Shown: positions 48,543 to 61,493, counted from the first letter of the stretch. The stretch: 64,000 nt of DNA from Corynebacterium renale (GCF_002563965.1 NZ_PDJF01000001.1:186001-250000); one strand, 5' to 3'. Translations and numbers: made by a program. Notes: generated from the sequence alone by a model not told the origin.

Positions 48543-49874
48543 TTAAGCGACGGCCGAAACAACCTTCGTGATCATCACGGACAGTTCCTGGGCTGCCTCA
48601 GCGTCATCCTCGACGGAGTTTTCCAGTGCTTCCACAGCGGACTGCATCGCCGCGGTAGCCGTATTGGACGCTTCCACTGCTTCTGCCACGGAATCCACGA
48701 GGGCCCGTGCGGCGTCGCTAAACCCTGAAATATCTGTCACCTGCAGCCAACTGGAAATCATCTCGCGCGGTGGTTCCATAATGCGGTTGACCGACGCCAA
48801 CCGCTTGGAAAGGCGCCCAGCCAGCAAGTCGTAGCTGCGCAGCTGGTCACGCATGGTCTGGATACCATCCTCGAGGGCCATGGCCAGCACCTTGAGCGCT
48901 TTCGCCGCATTGCCGTCAGTCTGGCCTTTACCCTCCACTTCGGTGGCGTACTTGGTGGCAACCGTCGCGTGCAGGCGCGCCAGCGCGATACTGAAACGCG
49001 TGCTGTGCGCAGATTCCACCAGCTTATCTGCCAGCTCCTGCAATTCATCCAAGTAGGAGTCCACGATGCCGTGCATGCCAGCCCACGTGCGCAGCGGCGC
49101 CAGCAGCAGGGTGCTTTGCGGGCCTTCGACGTCGAGTTGCGCCATCTGCTCGCTGATCTGTGCACCAACGCCTGCTTCCTGGGCCAGTTCAGCGGAGCTT
49201 TCGGCAATCTTTTCCGCCGTGGCGATGAGCGCTTCCTGCTGGTCCATCCATACGCCCAGCTTCTCGTGAATCGCAGCAATCGCGGTCGCAACCTCGCCTG
49301 AGCCTGGGTTCAACCCCTGCGACTGCTTCTCACGCTCGAGCACTTCAGCTGGCATGATGCGGTTCTGGAACTGCTCATAGCTATCCAGGCCCAGTTCCTT
49401 GAGCGCAGCCACGATGTGGCCCGCCGAGGCCTCAGCCATCTGTGCGCGCTTCACGCCGGCGGCGGTGCACTCCTTCTCAATGCCACGAATCTGCTCGTAG
49501 AGGCTCCACGCCGTATCTGCGGATGCGGTCAGCGGGCAGGTACGTACGGAAAGATATCCGCCGCCGCGCAAGGGGGTGACGGTTGCCAGCACGTCGTAGG
49601 GGCTGCCGTCTGCTGCTGCGTTGCGCACGTACGCGGCGAACGGCTTGCCCGCTTTAAGGGTGGCCCACATGGCGTGGAAGGCGCCGGCTGGCATGAAATC
49701 ATTACGGATAATGTTGTGCGGCGCCCCGACGAGCTCCTCCCGGGAGTGTTGGGACAGCCGGACGAACACGTCGTTGGCTAGCTCAATATGTCCTTTTTCA
49801 TCAGTGGTGGAGAAGAACACATCATCTACGCCAACTGGGTTGTTCGCTGCCACGGGGCTGCTCCTCACATTCAT
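48543..49874 (-). CDS. Aer-like PAS-domain protein without signalling output domain
   Basis: A 443-residue soluble protein. The N-terminal PAS domain (about 18-110) resembles the Aer redox-sensing PAS: LANDVFVRLSQHSREELVGA, IIRNDFMPAGAFHAMWATLK, YDVLATVTPLRGGG. The remaining 330 residues are long amphipathic helices with no membrane segment, no chemoreceptor hairpin and no kinase or cyclase domain. Corynebacteria are non-motile, so chemotaxis is unlikely. It lies between guaA and guaB3. Ligand and partner unknown. Confidence 0.78.
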   Translation of the reverse strand: MNVRSSPVAANNPVGVDDVFFSTTDEKGHIELANDVFVRLSQHSREELVGAPHNIIRNDFMPAGAFHAMWATLKAGKPFAAYVRNAAADGSPYDVLATVTPLRGGGYLSVRTCPLTASADTAWSLYEQIRGIEKECTAAGVKRAQMAEASAGHIVAALKELGLDSYEQFQNRIMPAEVLEREKQSQGLNPGSGEVATAIAAIHEKLGVWMDQQEALIATAEKIAESSAELAQEAGVGAQISEQMAQLDVEGPQSTLLLAPLRTWAGMHGIVDSYLDELQELADKLVESAHSTRFSIALARLHATVATKYATEVEGKGQTDGNAAKALKVLAMALEDGIQTMRDQLRSYDLLAGRLSKRLASVNRIMEPPREMISSWLQVTDISGFSDAARALVDSVAEAVEASNTATAAMQSAVEALENSVEDDAEAAQELSVMITKVVSAVA

Positions 49875-49923
49875 ACCTAAGAATTTGCTTACTAGAGCTT
49901 AAACATTCAGCCCTAATAGAACA

Positions 49924-49958
49924 ACCGGCGGACATAGCTTTATGCTATGCCCGCCGGT
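49924..49958 (-). terminator. Hairpin after guaB3
   Basis: ACCGGCGGACATAGC (49924-49938) pairs with GCTATGCCCGCCGGT (49944-49958), one mismatch, loop of five. The minus-strand tail is only weakly T-rich (TGTTCTATT). Confidence 0.65.
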
Positions 49959-50000
49959 CAAAGGTGGTGCTCCGCGCGAACTAGCGGCGCGCACTACCCC

Positions 50001-51128
50001 CTAACGGAGTACGTTGAGTTCTACCTTCTGGAAACTCTTCACGTCCGTGTAACCACACTTTGCCATCGCGCGACGCAGCCCGCCCACAATGTTGTGGCGA
50101 CCCATCGGGTCCGCGGACGGCCCGTGCAGAATGACCTCGAGTGGTGCCAGGTCGAAACCAAAGTCATTGGTTTCCACCCAACCGCGCGGGTACCGCGGGT
50201 GTGCGGCAGCGGTCGGCCAGTAGGCACCCTTGCCGGCAGCCTCGTTAGCAGTGGAGAGCAACGCGCCCAGCATGACGGCGTCCGCACCGCAGGCTAGTGC
50301 CTTAACGACGTCGCCGGAAGTGTAGAACTCGTCATCGGCGATGATGTGCACGTAGCGGCCTTCGGTTTCATCCAAGTATTCGCGGCGCGCGGCAGCAACA
50401 TCGGCGATAGCGGTGGCTAGCGGGGTTTCGATGCCCAACGCGATGTCGTTGGTGTTTGCGCCACCGCCAACGATCACGCCCACGGCACCAGTGCGCATCA
50501 TGTGCAATGCGGTGGTGTAGTCGGTGACGCCACCAGCAATCACCGGTACGTCAAGCTTGCCGATGAAGTCCTTCAGGTTGAGCGCCTCGCCGGTGCTGTC
50601 CACGTGCTCCGCGGAGGTCACGGTGCCCTGGATAATCAGGAGTTCCGCACCCGCCTTAATCACTGGCTCGGCCAGCTCGCGAGCGTGCTGCGGGCTGACG
50701 CGCACGGCAACGGTCACACCGGATTCACGGACCTGCTGGATACGTTCGGTCAGAAGGTCAAGGTCCAGTGGTGCGGCGTGGAGTTCCTGCAGCACCTTGT
50801 TGGATTCGGAACCTTCACGTTCGTTCTGGGCGGCCTCGAGGACCTGCGCAATCGCTGCGTCCAAGTCGCGGTGGCGTCCCCACAAGCCCTCGGCGTTAAT
50901 CACGCCTAGGCCACCTTGCTTGCCCATCTCGATGACGAACTCTGGGGATGCCAAGGCGTCGGTTGGGTGGCTGATGAGTGGGATGTCGAACCGGTAGGCG
51001 TCGATATGCCAGGTTGTGTCTACGTCCTTCGAGGAACGGGTACGGCGGTTCGGCACGATGGAAATGTCGGATAGGCCGTAGACGCGGCGGGCACGTTTGT
51101 TGAGTCCAATATCAACGTAATCACGCAT
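50001..51128 (-). CDS. guaB3: GuaB3-family IMP dehydrogenase-related protein
   Basis: A 375-residue TIM-barrel protein of the IMPDH/GMP reductase group lacking CBS domains, typical of Actinobacteria. It begins RDYVDIGLNKRARRVYGLSD. Barrel segments include PLISHPTDALASPEFVIEMG, GVIVGGGANTNDIALG and ALACGADAVMLGALLST. The SICTTR catalytic-cysteine motif of true IMPDH is not visible. Its exact reaction is unsettled. It lies 15 bases downstream of guaB. Confidence 0.9.
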   Translation of the reverse strand: MRDYVDIGLNKRARRVYGLSDISIVPNRRTRSSKDVDTTWHIDAYRFDIPLISHPTDALASPEFVIEMGKQGGLGVINAEGLWGRHRDLDAAIAQVLEAAQNEREGSESNKVLQELHAAPLDLDLLTERIQQVRESGVTVAVRVSPQHARELAEPVIKAGAELLIIQGTVTSAEHVDSTGEALNLKDFIGKLDVPVIAGGVTDYTTALHMMRTGAVGVIVGGGANTNDIALGIETPLATAIADVAAARREYLDETEGRYVHIIADDEFYTSGDVVKALACGADAVMLGALLSTANEAAGKGAYWPTAAAHPRYPRGWVETNDFGFDLAPLEVILHGPSADPMGRHNIVGGLRRAMAKCGYTDVKSFQKVELNVLR

Positions 51129-51143
51129 GGTGTTCTCCTGCGA

Positions 51144-52709
<1,566 letters not shown>

Positions 52710-52808
52710 TCACGTGGTGACTTATTGCCATAACTTTACATCCGAACCCAGACACTGGGCAGACGGGGTTAATAACCATCGCCCGAATGATGGACTAGTA
52801 TCGCGGGC

Positions 52809-53183
52809 ATGTATAACGAGCTGCCACCAGACCCATTCGCCAATGACCCCAATGATCCGGCGAATCTGTTTGATGACTTTTCCGAACCAGCAGCTCCCCC
52901 ACTGACCCCCGAAGATTTCCTGGCCCTGCACAACGATCTGCAATCCGTGGCTGAATTTAAAAAGCTGCTGCGCCCCCGCGGGATCGAAGGCGTCTTCTTC
53001 TACTGCGAGGACTGCGAAGAAGTCCACTACTTCGACTGGGACATCATCGAATCAAATCTCAAGGCCACCATCGCGAATAGCCTGGCCCCCGTCCACGAGC
53101 CGAGCGTAGAACCGGACCCCAACCGATACGTGCCCTGGGACTATGCCCTGGGTTACCTGCACGGCCTGCAGGACACGAACTAA
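52809..53183 (+). CDS. DUF5319 family protein
   Basis: A 124-residue acidic protein conserved next to guaB and sigD-rsdA in Actinobacteria. It begins MYNELPPDPFANDPNDPANL. A cysteine-bearing stretch follows, EGVFFYCEDCEEVHYFDWDI, where CxxC could bind metal. It ends YALGYLHGLQD. No function is assigned to the family. A terminator follows directly. Confidence 0.85.
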   Translation: MYNELPPDPFANDPNDPANLFDDFSEPAAPPLTPEDFLALHNDLQSVAEFKKLLRPRGIEGVFFYCEDCEEVHYFDWDIIESNLKATIANSLAPVHEPSVEPDPNRYVPWDYALGYLHGLQDTN

Positions 53184-53190
53184 ACAATAA

Positions 53191-53229
53191 AGCTCGCACA
53201 CAGTTCACTACAGTGCGCGAGCTCTTTTT
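53191..53229. terminator. Terminator between DUF5319 gene and rsdA
   Basis: AGCTCGC-a-CAC (53191-53201) pairs with GTG-c-GCGAGCT (53213-53223) and is followed by C and five T on the plus strand. Confidence 0.85.
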
Positions 53230-54031
53230 ATTCCCCTGCCGGTGATTGTTCTGCCGGTGCAGGCGCCGCCGGGGACGGGACGTCCGGAGCAGGCTGCGTC
53301 GGCGTGGCCGTCGGGCTCGCGGACGGGCTGGTCTGCGGCCGCGGTGCTGGCGTACTCGAGGCTGGCGCTGGCTGCGGCGCCGGCGATGGGGTCACCGTAT
53401 GCGTCACGGTCACGGTTTCCGTCACCGTTGGTGGGGCTGCCGGTTCCTTCTTGTCCGTGGATTCGGGTTCCGTGGAGGTTGGGGTGCTTGTCGACGTCTG
53501 CGTGGTCGGCTTCTCATCGCGCTCAGCACGCCCATCACGGCGGTCTAGTTCAGCGACCAGGTTGCGGGCCTCTGCAAGCAGGGAGCGGGTGGCATCCATG
53601 TCGCCTTCCCCGGCCTTACTATCGATTTCCTCCAGCGTGGAGGCAAGCTCCACAACCCGGGCTTCCTGCGCGGACTGCGCCGGGCCGAGGAACGCGAAAC
53701 CGCCGATAGCCATAACGATTGATGCAGCTGCAGCGCCGATTACTCCCGCGACTGGGGCACTCATTGGCTTCCGGGTGCGCCTACCACGCCGGCCTCGGCG
53801 TTCCGACAACTCGTCTGCTGGGAGGCCTGCAGCATCTTCCCCCTTCTGGGCATCCACAAGCACGTCCGGGTTAAAGGGGGCGTGGGGGGCGCGGGCGTCG
53901 TCGCGAAGCGAAGCCAACAGCTGGCCTAACTCATCATCAGGGGTGCGTCCCCGCCCGATGGCGTCGAGTGCTGCATCATCGTCGAACAATGCACGCAGCT
54001 GATCCGGACCATCCTGTCCGCGATGTGTCAT
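53228..54031 (-). CDS. rsdA: Anti-sigma-D factor RsdA
   Basis: A 267-residue membrane anti-sigma factor. The N-terminal cytoplasmic part has the RsdA sigma-binding segment (GPDQLRALFDDDAALDAIGR, DELGQLLASLRDDARAPH). One membrane helix lies near 92-116 (PVAGVIGAAAASIVMAIGGF). An extracytoplasmic helical part and a long Pro/Thr/Ser/Glu tail (ETVTVTHTVTPSPAPQPAP) follow. It begins three bases after the sigD stop. It should hold SigD at the membrane until a signal releases it. Confidence 0.9.
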   Translation of the reverse strand: MTHRGQDGPDQLRALFDDDAALDAIGRGRTPDDELGQLLASLRDDARAPHAPFNPDVLVDAQKGEDAAGLPADELSERRGRRGRRTRKPMSAPVAGVIGAAAASIVMAIGGFAFLGPAQSAQEARVVELASTLEEIDSKAGEGDMDATRSLLAEARNLVAELDRRDGRAERDEKPTTQTSTSTPTSTEPESTDKKEPAAPPTVTETVTVTHTVTPSPAPQPAPASSTPAPRPQTSPSASPTATPTQPAPDVPSPAAPAPAEQSPAGE

Positions 54032-54034
54032 CGA

Positions 54035-54652
54035 CTATTCTCCCTTTTCCAACATGGTGCGCAACGTTGCTAATGCGCGGTGTTGCGCAACCCGCACAGC
54101 GCCTGGCGTCGAGCCCACAATCTGCGCAGTTTCCTCCGCGGTCATCCCCTCCACAACGCGGAGAATAATGATGTCGCGAGCCTTCTCACTTAAACCATCG
54201 AGAAGTCGGCGCATAGTGTTACTTCCGTCGACTTCCAGGGCATAATCCTCCGGAAGATCACGGTGACTCGTGTGCTCAGGCACCTCCTCCACCGGCTGCA
54301 TCGCGTCGCGGCCCATGAATCGGTGCGCGTCGGCAACCTTGTGGGAGGCGATCCCGTACACGTACGCCATGAATGGCCGGCCCCGGTCCACGTACCGGCC
54401 GATGGACTGCGCCACCGCCAGGCAGACTTCCTGCGCCACGTCCTCCGCAGTGGGTGTCCTTCCCCCTCCGATGCGAGCGCGCGCATACCGCAATACGGGC
54501 GGGTAAATCTCCTGGAGAAGGTGGTGTAGCGCCTTTTTATCCCCACCGACTGCGGCGACGACGTACTCTTCGACGTCGTTGACAACCACCGACGAAGCCT
54601 GAGCGCTCGAATGCTCGTCCGCTGCGCCCACAGCCTCGCCTCCTCTCCGCAT
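54035..54652 (-). CDS. sigD: RNA polymerase sigma factor SigD
   Basis: An ECF sigma factor of up to 205 residues. Region 2 reads YARARIGGGRTPTAEDVAQE with VCLAVAQSIGRYVD and FMAYVYGIASHKVADAHR. Region 4 is SEKARDIIILRVVEGMTAEE with VRVAQHRALATLR. In corynebacteria SigD controls mycolate and cell-wall synthesis genes. ATG 54652 has GGGAG upstream. An internal GTG (54628) also has AGGAGG at good spacing and may be the start. Confidence 0.92.
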   Translation of the reverse strand: MRRGGEAVGAADEHSSAQASSVVVNDVEEYVVAAVGGDKKALHHLLQEIYPPVLRYARARIGGGRTPTAEDVAQEVCLAVAQSIGRYVDRGRPFMAYVYGIASHKVADAHRFMGRDAMQPVEEVPEHTSHRDLPEDYALEVDGSNTMRRLLDGLSEKARDIIILRVVEGMTAEETAQIVGSTPGAVRVAQHRALATLRTMLEKGE

Positions 54653-55008
54653 GAATAACTCCCGCCATTATCGCATACGAGACCACAAACCAACATAGCG
54701 GGGCACAGGGGCTGGGAACTTCGACCGCTACACGACGTCCACGCTCCCCGCAGGCCGAGTAGCCAAGAATTCACCCACTATTCATCTTCGCCGCATTGGT
54801 AGTATTTATGCAGGTGAAGGCGGGTTACACCTGCTAAGTTTTGGAGAAATTACTTCGCATATCCGCGGATTTCATAGGAAATTAACGTTCAGTTAGCAAC
54901 CGTTCACATCGCTGCGCCACCCTACTCACTGTCCCCCGCACCGGCCACAACTCGGCCGAGCACCGGCCAAACGTGGCCGAATAGTGGCACAGAAATGGAG
55001 AAAACGAC
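54653..55008. other. Divergent sigD/whiB promoter region
   Basis: These 356 bases have no credible gene. The whiB-proximal part (about 54940-54990) has several GGCC-cored words in close succession (CACCGGCCACAACTCGGCCG and following). They could be regulator sites or RNA structure. GGAG lies nine bases before the whiB GTG. Confidence 0.5.
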
Positions 55009-55299
55009 GTGACTGCCCCTTCAGTCCTCCCCGGACCCAACGCAGACTTCTGGGACTGGCAACTACACGGCGCCTGCCGAGGCAAAGACTCCGACGTGTT
55101 CTACCACCCAGACGGCGAACGAGGGCGGGCGCGGTGGCGTCGAGAAGCACAAGCCAAGGCCATCTGCCGTGGCTGTCCTGTCCTCTCGCAGTGCCGTGAG
55201 CACGCCCTCGCCGTGGCCGAGCCCTACGGCATCTGGGGTGGATTAAGCGAGGGCGAGCGCAACGACATCTTGCGCGGGCGCACGCGCGTGACCGCATAG
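55009..55299 (+). CDS. WhiB-family Fe-S regulator, WhiB3/WhcB-like
   Basis: A 96-residue WhiB protein. Four cysteines, C23, C53, C56 and C62 (CxxCPVLSQC), should hold a [4Fe-4S] cluster. The G[IV]WGG turn is in PYGIWGGLSEGERND, and a basic C-terminus (RGRTRV) contacts DNA. The start PGPNADFWDWQLHGACRGKD resembles mycobacterial WhiB3. WhiB3 also lies by sigD and groES-groEL, and C. glutamicum WhcB occupies this locus. A redox-responsive role is inferred. Confidence 0.93.
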   Translation: MTAPSVLPGPNADFWDWQLHGACRGKDSDVFYHPDGERGRARWRREAQAKAICRGCPVLSQCREHALAVAEPYGIWGGLSEGERNDILRGRTRVTA

Positions 55300-55326
55300 C
55301 GCCGAATCATTGCCCCGCACAGCAGA

Positions 55327-55361
55327 AAGCCCGCACTGTTCCTGCAGAACCGTGCGGGCTT
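55327..55361. terminator. Terminator between whiB and groEL
   Basis: AAGCCCGCAC (55327-55336) and GTGCGGGCTT (55352-55361) form a 10-bp stem, with a further GTTC/GAAC pair inside the loop. It sits between convergent genes. Confidence 0.78.
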
Positions 55362-55377
55362 AAACGCGTAGTAGCCC

Positions 55378-57305
<1,928 letters not shown>

Positions 57306-57378
57306 TGTCATTCCTCCAGTGTGTTTCATTAGTGAATCTGTGCTGAGGCGGAACCTCAAAAAATGGCCCCGCTTCTGT

Positions 57379-57405
57379 TTGGCACTCTACCCCTGCGAGT
57401 GCTAG
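57379..57405 (-). promoter_or_regulatory. CIRCE element (HrcA operator)
   Basis: TTGGCACTC-N9-GAGTGCTAG matches the CIRCE consensus TTAGCACTC-N9-GAGTGCTAA with two mismatches, about 75 bases before groES. It predicts heat-shock control by HrcA. Confidence 0.88.
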
Positions 57406-57443
57406 GTTTCAACAACACTCGGCCCACAGTGCGGAAACGGCGT

Positions 57444-57848
57444 CTAGTAGGCCTCGAGGTTCACCACCGCGTTGTGCCACAGCTGGAATTCCTGCGGGAA
57501 ATCCGCCTTATAATTCTCCACCGCGCGCGCCGCTTGAGCAATGCCTTCTGCAATTTCTTCCTCCGACGCAGCGAAGAATACGGCCACGCCCGCGACCGCT
57601 TGGGTGGGGTCCAAGAAAAAGCGAGAGTTACCCGTCGCTGCTTCCAGCCGCGCCAACGATGCAATCGCATTCGGCTCCGAACCAGGCTCGGGAGCGGCGC
57701 TAAAAACCATGCGGCATGAGGTGGTTTCTTCACTAAACGCTGCCGCTGCCATCTCGGGCTCGGGACCAACGACGGTCAGTGGATTGGCAGCATCGAAAGA
57801 GATGGCTTCGGTACGCCCATCGGGGTGAACTAGGATTCCGGCGGTCAT
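57444..57848 (-). CDS. Hypothetical protein (134 aa)
   Basis: A 134-residue soluble acidic protein (MTAGILVHPDGRTEAISFDA; alanine-rich helix near 90-112; end FQLWHNAVVNLEAY). GGAG lies four bases before ATG 57848. A longer frame to 57965 lacks a ribosome site. No known motif. It stands upstream of groES on the same strand, separated by the CIRCE region. Confidence 0.65.
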   Translation of the reverse strand: MTAGILVHPDGRTEAISFDAANPLTVVGPEPEMAAAAFSEETTSCRMVFSAAPEPGSEPNAIASLARLEAATGNSRFFLDPTQAVAGVAVFFAASEEEIAEGIAQAARAVENYKADFPQEFQLWHNAVVNLEAY

Positions 57849-58003
57849 ATTTCTCCAGTCTGGGTAGAAACATTGTAAGCCCTTCGCGTGAAGCGATAGG
57901 TGCAGGTCATCGACTACCGTAAGGCTTCCGACGGCCACCCGCAGCGCATGCCACAAAGATTTCACCCAGCCGTCATCTGGCGTTTATCTGACCCTACTGC
58001 CTC

Positions 58004-59050
58004 CTAGTTCACAATCGGGGTCTCAACCTCTAGCGAGGGGTTACAACCCACAGTCAGGTCAGAGGGCTGCGCGCCCGCATGAATAAGCTCCGCGGCCAGC
58101 GTTGCGATCATCAGCCCGTTATCCGTGCACAAGGAGAACTTGGGTACCCGCAGCTCAATCCCAGCGGCTGCGCAGCGCTCTTCCGCCAGTCCACGCAGCC
58201 GTGAATTCGCGGCCACACCACCACCGAGGAGTAGCACCCGGGCTGCCGTATCTTCGCAGGCCCGCACGGCTTTCATCGTGAGAACATCAGCTACCGCCTC
58301 TTGGAAGGACGCACACACGTCCTCAACGCTGATGACCTCGCCTTCGCGTTCAGCCTTCTCCACGTAGCGCGCCACGGCCGTCTTCAAACCAGAGAAAGAG
58401 AAATCATGGCGGTGCCCTTTTTCCTCATCAACCCTGCGCGTCAAAGCGCGCGGGAAACGGATCGCCTTCGGATTGCCGCGCTGTGCCAACTTGTCGATAA
58501 CCGGACCACCCGGGTACCCCAGCCCGAGGAGTCGTGACACTTTGTCGTATGCCTCGCCGGCGGCGTCGTCAAGCGTGCTTCCCAGCTCCCGCATGGGCTT
58601 GCCCACCGCGTCGACCTCGAGCAGCTGCGTGTGCCCGCCGGAGACCAACAGCGCCACCGCATGCGGCAGGGTCTGCCCCTCCAAGTTCGCCACAGCGACG
58701 TGCCCACCCAGGTGGTTCACACCGTAGAAAGGAACGCCCCACGCCGCGGCATAAGCCTTCGCCGCCGAGGCTCCTACCAGCAAAGCACCAGCTAGACCAG
58801 GCCCTACGGTCGCGGCCACCGCATCAGGCTTATCGACGCCCACCTGCTGCAAAGCTTCACCCATCACCGGGATCATGGCCTCTAGGTGCGCACGCGATGC
58901 AATCTCCGGGACCACTCCCCCGAAGCGGGCGTGCTGCTCCATCGACGAAGCCACAACGTTCGCCAACGGCTCGAGCGCGCCGTCTTCGTGCAAGTTAAGG
59001 ATGCCCACGGCGGTTTCGTCGCAGGAGCTTTCAATTCCGGCAATAATCAT
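58004..59050 (-). CDS. tsaD: tRNA threonylcarbamoyladenosine transferase TsaD
   Basis: Transfers threonylcarbamoyl to A37 of ANN-reading tRNAs, acting with TsaB. The 348-residue ASKHA-fold protein has [15 protein letters not shown] and [16 protein letters not shown]. The metal-binding HLGGH is in [12 protein letters not shown], then [11 protein letters not shown] and [13 protein letters not shown]. Its ATG follows the rimI TAG with no gap. Last gene of tsaB-rimI-tsaD. Confidence 0.97.
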   Translation of the reverse strand: MIIAGIESSCDETAVGILNLHEDGALEPLANVVASSMEQHARFGGVVPEIASRAHLEAMIPVMGEALQQVGVDKPDAVAATVGPGLAGALLVGASAAKAYAAAWGVPFYGVNHLGGHVAVANLEGQTLPHAVALLVSGGHTQLLEVDAVGKPMRELGSTLDDAAGEAYDKVSRLLGLGYPGGPVIDKLAQRGNPKAIRFPRALTRRVDEEKGHRHDFSFSGLKTAVARYVEKAEREGEVISVEDVCASFQEAVADVLTMKAVRACEDTAARVLLLGGGVAANSRLRGLAEERCAAAGIELRVPKFSLCTDNGLMIATLAAELIHAGAQPSDLTVGCNPSLEVETPIVN

Positions 59051-59545
59051 CTACGCATTCTCCTTGAGGGCCTCGTTGGGGCGAGGTTCGCGTTTCATAG
59101 TGTAGGCATCAGCATGAGATTGCGGGTAATAGTTCTTCCGAATCCCGAGGCGTACGAAACCAGCTTTTTCGTAGAGCCCGACTGCTGGGGCGTTATCAGT
59201 GCGGACCTCGAGGAATATGGGCCCGCCGGCGGCGTCAGCAATATCTGTGAGCTGGTCTAAGAGCGCCGTCCCCAGGCCATGCCCCTGGTAGGCGGGATCC
59301 ACGCCAATCGTGTGTACTTCAAACTCCGGGAAGGCCTGCGGCCCGGCCTGGGAGAGGCCAGCGTAGCCCACGAGTTTTCCTTCGATGGTTGCGCCAAGAT
59401 ACGTGTTACGCGGCTGGATTAGTTCGTGCTCGAAGGCTTCCTTGGGCCACGGGGAGTCACCGGGGAATAGGATTTCCTCCAACTCCGCACAGCGCCCCGC
59501 ATCCGCCTTCGTGAGCGGGCGAAACTCTGGCTTAGAGTGCGACAT
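59051..59545 (-). CDS. rimI: Ribosomal protein S18-alanine N-acetyltransferase, RimI type
   Basis: A 164-residue GNAT acetyltransferase. The acetyl-CoA loop is in VDPAYQGHGLGTALLDQL, and the family segment FLEVRTDNAPAVGLYEKAGF with RLGIRKNYYPQSHADAYTM matches RimI. The target is inferred from family and from its place between tsaB and tsaD. ATG 59545 overlaps the tsaB end by 14 bases. Confidence 0.9.
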   Translation of the reverse strand: MSHSKPEFRPLTKADAGRCAELEEILFPGDSPWPKEAFEHELIQPRNTYLGATIEGKLVGYAGLSQAGPQAFPEFEVHTIGVDPAYQGHGLGTALLDQLTDIADAAGGPIFLEVRTDNAPAVGLYEKAGFVRLGIRKNYYPQSHADAYTMKREPRPNEALKENA

Positions 59546-60197
59546 CAGGAATCGCCGCCGACTTTGGCTGCTGCTTCGGCGGGACCGCATCCGGGCGACG
59601 CAGGTACAACGGCTCCAGCGGGCCGGGCTCAGAGTTCAGGTCGGCGGTAGCGACCAAGCCGGCAGCACTCAGCTTCGGCTCGCGGGTAGGTACCTGCTGC
59701 CACTGCTCCGGGAGCTGCGTGGCCAACTTTTCCGGGATGACCACACATTCCGTCAGCGGACTGTCCAGGTTGCCCGGGCGGACCACATCCGGGCCACTCG
59801 TGCGGGCGCCATCGGCGTAGGCTGCCCAGTAGATTTCACGACGGCGCGCATCGGTGGCCACCAACGCGGACCCCTCCAGCTGCATGGTCGCTGCAATCGC
59901 GTCATGGGTACACACACCCCACACCGGGATCCCGCGCGCATGGCCAATCGCAGCGGCCGTGACCATACCCACGCGCAAACCCGTGAACGGACCGGGACCC
60001 ACGCCCACCACAATTCCCCCAAGATCGGCGTACTCACAGCCAGCCTCCGCCAAGACCTTATTAATGGTGGGAACCAGGAGCTCATTATGGCCCTTCACAT
60101 GCGGCTCAAAAGCCTCAGCGACTGCAGCACCGGTCTCCGTTGACACCACTCCCACGATGAGATCTGGGGTGGCGGTATCCACAGCTAAAATTAACAC
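59532..60197 (-). CDS. tsaB: tRNA threonylcarbamoyladenosine biosynthesis protein TsaB
   Basis: A 221-residue inactive ASKHA paralogue that supports TsaD. It begins MLILAVDTATPDLIVGVVST and has VVGVGPGPFTGLRVGMVTAA and ALVATDARRREIYWA, all TsaB marks. First gene of the three-gene unit. Confidence 0.94.
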   Translation of the reverse strand: MLILAVDTATPDLIVGVVSTETGAAVAEAFEPHVKGHNELLVPTINKVLAEAGCEYADLGGIVVGVGPGPFTGLRVGMVTAAAIGHARGIPVWGVCTHDAIAATMQLEGSALVATDARRREIYWAAYADGARTSGPDVVRPGNLDSPLTECVVIPEKLATQLPEQWQQVPTREPKLSAAGLVATADLNSEPGPLEPLYLRRPDAVPPKQQPKSAAIPDVAL

Positions 60198-60227
60198 GCA
60201 CCCAGCATAGCCCCCATGCGGGCGGAC

Positions 60228-61493
60228 TTAGCGGGCGCGGGTGCCGTCGAAAAGCTCAAAAAGGCGAGCCAACACCTTCCCGCCAGAAACCCGCAGACCG
60301 TCGTGGGCATATTCGCTGGTCACCCAGTTCTTCACCCGCGGCATCAGGCGCGAGGTCGCAAGGGAGGTCTCCAGCGGAACAAAAATGTCATCCACATAAA
60401 TCGCCGCCGCGCCGGGAACCTGCGAGGCTCGCAACAAATCAGCATCGTAGAGTTGCGGCCACGGATGATTCGCCAATATGCCCGCTACTTTCTTCCACGG
60501 CTTCCAGCCGGGCACCGTGTTAAACCACGCAGGATCCACGTGCTCGGCAGTCATCACCGGCTTCTCCGAGACACGGCTGGCGGCCCAACTCGTAGCCTGC
60601 CCATCGGCCCAGCACGATTCATGCAACACCCCATACAGCGGGTTCCGGGGACTATACGGAAGGGCATCGGCCAGGTCGTACAGGAACCGGTCACTGCCCA
60701 TGTCTTGGTCTAAAAGCCCGTGCAGGCGCTGCCACCCATGCGTCGAACCCAATAACATGCCCAACGACTTCAGACGCGACACACTGACCACCTCCCCCGT
60801 GGGCAGCACGATGTCTCCCTTCATGGCCTGCAAAAGAAGGTCATCCCACACACTGCGATGGAACGGGAACCGGGTGAAATAGCGGTCTGCCTCCACATCC
60901 ACAGCAGCTAACGTGCGGCGATACACATCCTCAACCGAGTGGCCCAAAGCCGGCAGCCCACCGGTAAAGAAGACAGCTGAAAGAGATTGCGGATGGCTCA
61001 TGCAATAGTGCGCCGACGTAAACCCACCAAAAGATTGGCCCAGCAATGCCCACTGCTCCACGCCCAAGAAAGTGCGCAACGCCTCAGCGTCGCGCACGAT
61101 GGCGTCCGCGCGGAAATGCGTGAGGTACTCCGCAACCTCGGCGGCCGTGCCCTGATCTAAAATGCGCGAATCAATGGGCGAGGATTCACCCGTACCCCGC
61201 TGGTCCATGAAGACCACCTGGTAACGCTCCAAAGCCACGGGCAACCACGACGGCTGCGACGGATCATGGAACGGGCGCGGGGCCTCCATCCCAGGACCGC
61301 CCTGCAGAAAAAGGAGGTACGGGAGGTCCTCCCCACCCTTCCGGGACACGATTCGGCTAGCAACAGAAAGCTCGGTCCCCACAGGTCCGTCCGCACCACC
61401 CGGACGGACCGGCTGCGTGATGTGAACTTCCCGGTAGAAAAGGGAACCGAGCTGATATTTTTTAGTAAACGTGACCGCTGGCAGAGATGTCAT
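60228..61493 (-). CDS. Proline iminopeptidase-like alpha/beta hydrolase (S33)
   Basis: A 421-residue alpha/beta hydrolase. The oxyanion segment is LLFLQGGPGMEAPRPFHDP, followed by VVFMDQRGTGESSPID. The nucleophile elbow is WALLGQSFGGFTSAHYCMSH, and the C-terminal His lies in TSEYAHDGLRVSGGKVL. These match S33 prolyl aminopeptidases of the larger actinobacterial type. No signal peptide, so probably cytoplasmic. Exact substrate unproven. Confidence 0.88.
   Translation of the reverse strand: MTSLPAVTFTKKYQLGSLFYREVHITQPVRPGGADGPVGTELSVASRIVSRKGGEDLPYLLFLQGGPGMEAPRPFHDPSQPSWLPVALERYQVVFMDQRGTGESSPIDSRILDQGTAAEVAEYLTHFRADAIVRDAEALRTFLGVEQWALLGQSFGGFTSAHYCMSHPQSLSAVFFTGGLPALGHSVEDVYRRTLAAVDVEADRYFTRFPFHRSVWDDLLLQAMKGDIVLPTGEVVSVSRLKSLGMLLGSTHGWQRLHGLLDQDMGSDRFLYDLADALPYSPRNPLYGVLHESCWADGQATSWAASRVSEKPVMTAEHVDPAWFNTVPGWKPWKKVAGILANHPWPQLYDADLLRASQVPGAAAIYVDDIFVPLETSLATSRLMPRVKNWVTSEYAHDGLRVSGGKVLARLFELFDGTRAR

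Noticed and set aside
54940..54990. GGCC-rich repeats before whiB as a riboswitch
   Set aside because: The words repeat irregularly and no stable alternative structure or known riboswitch core is apparent.
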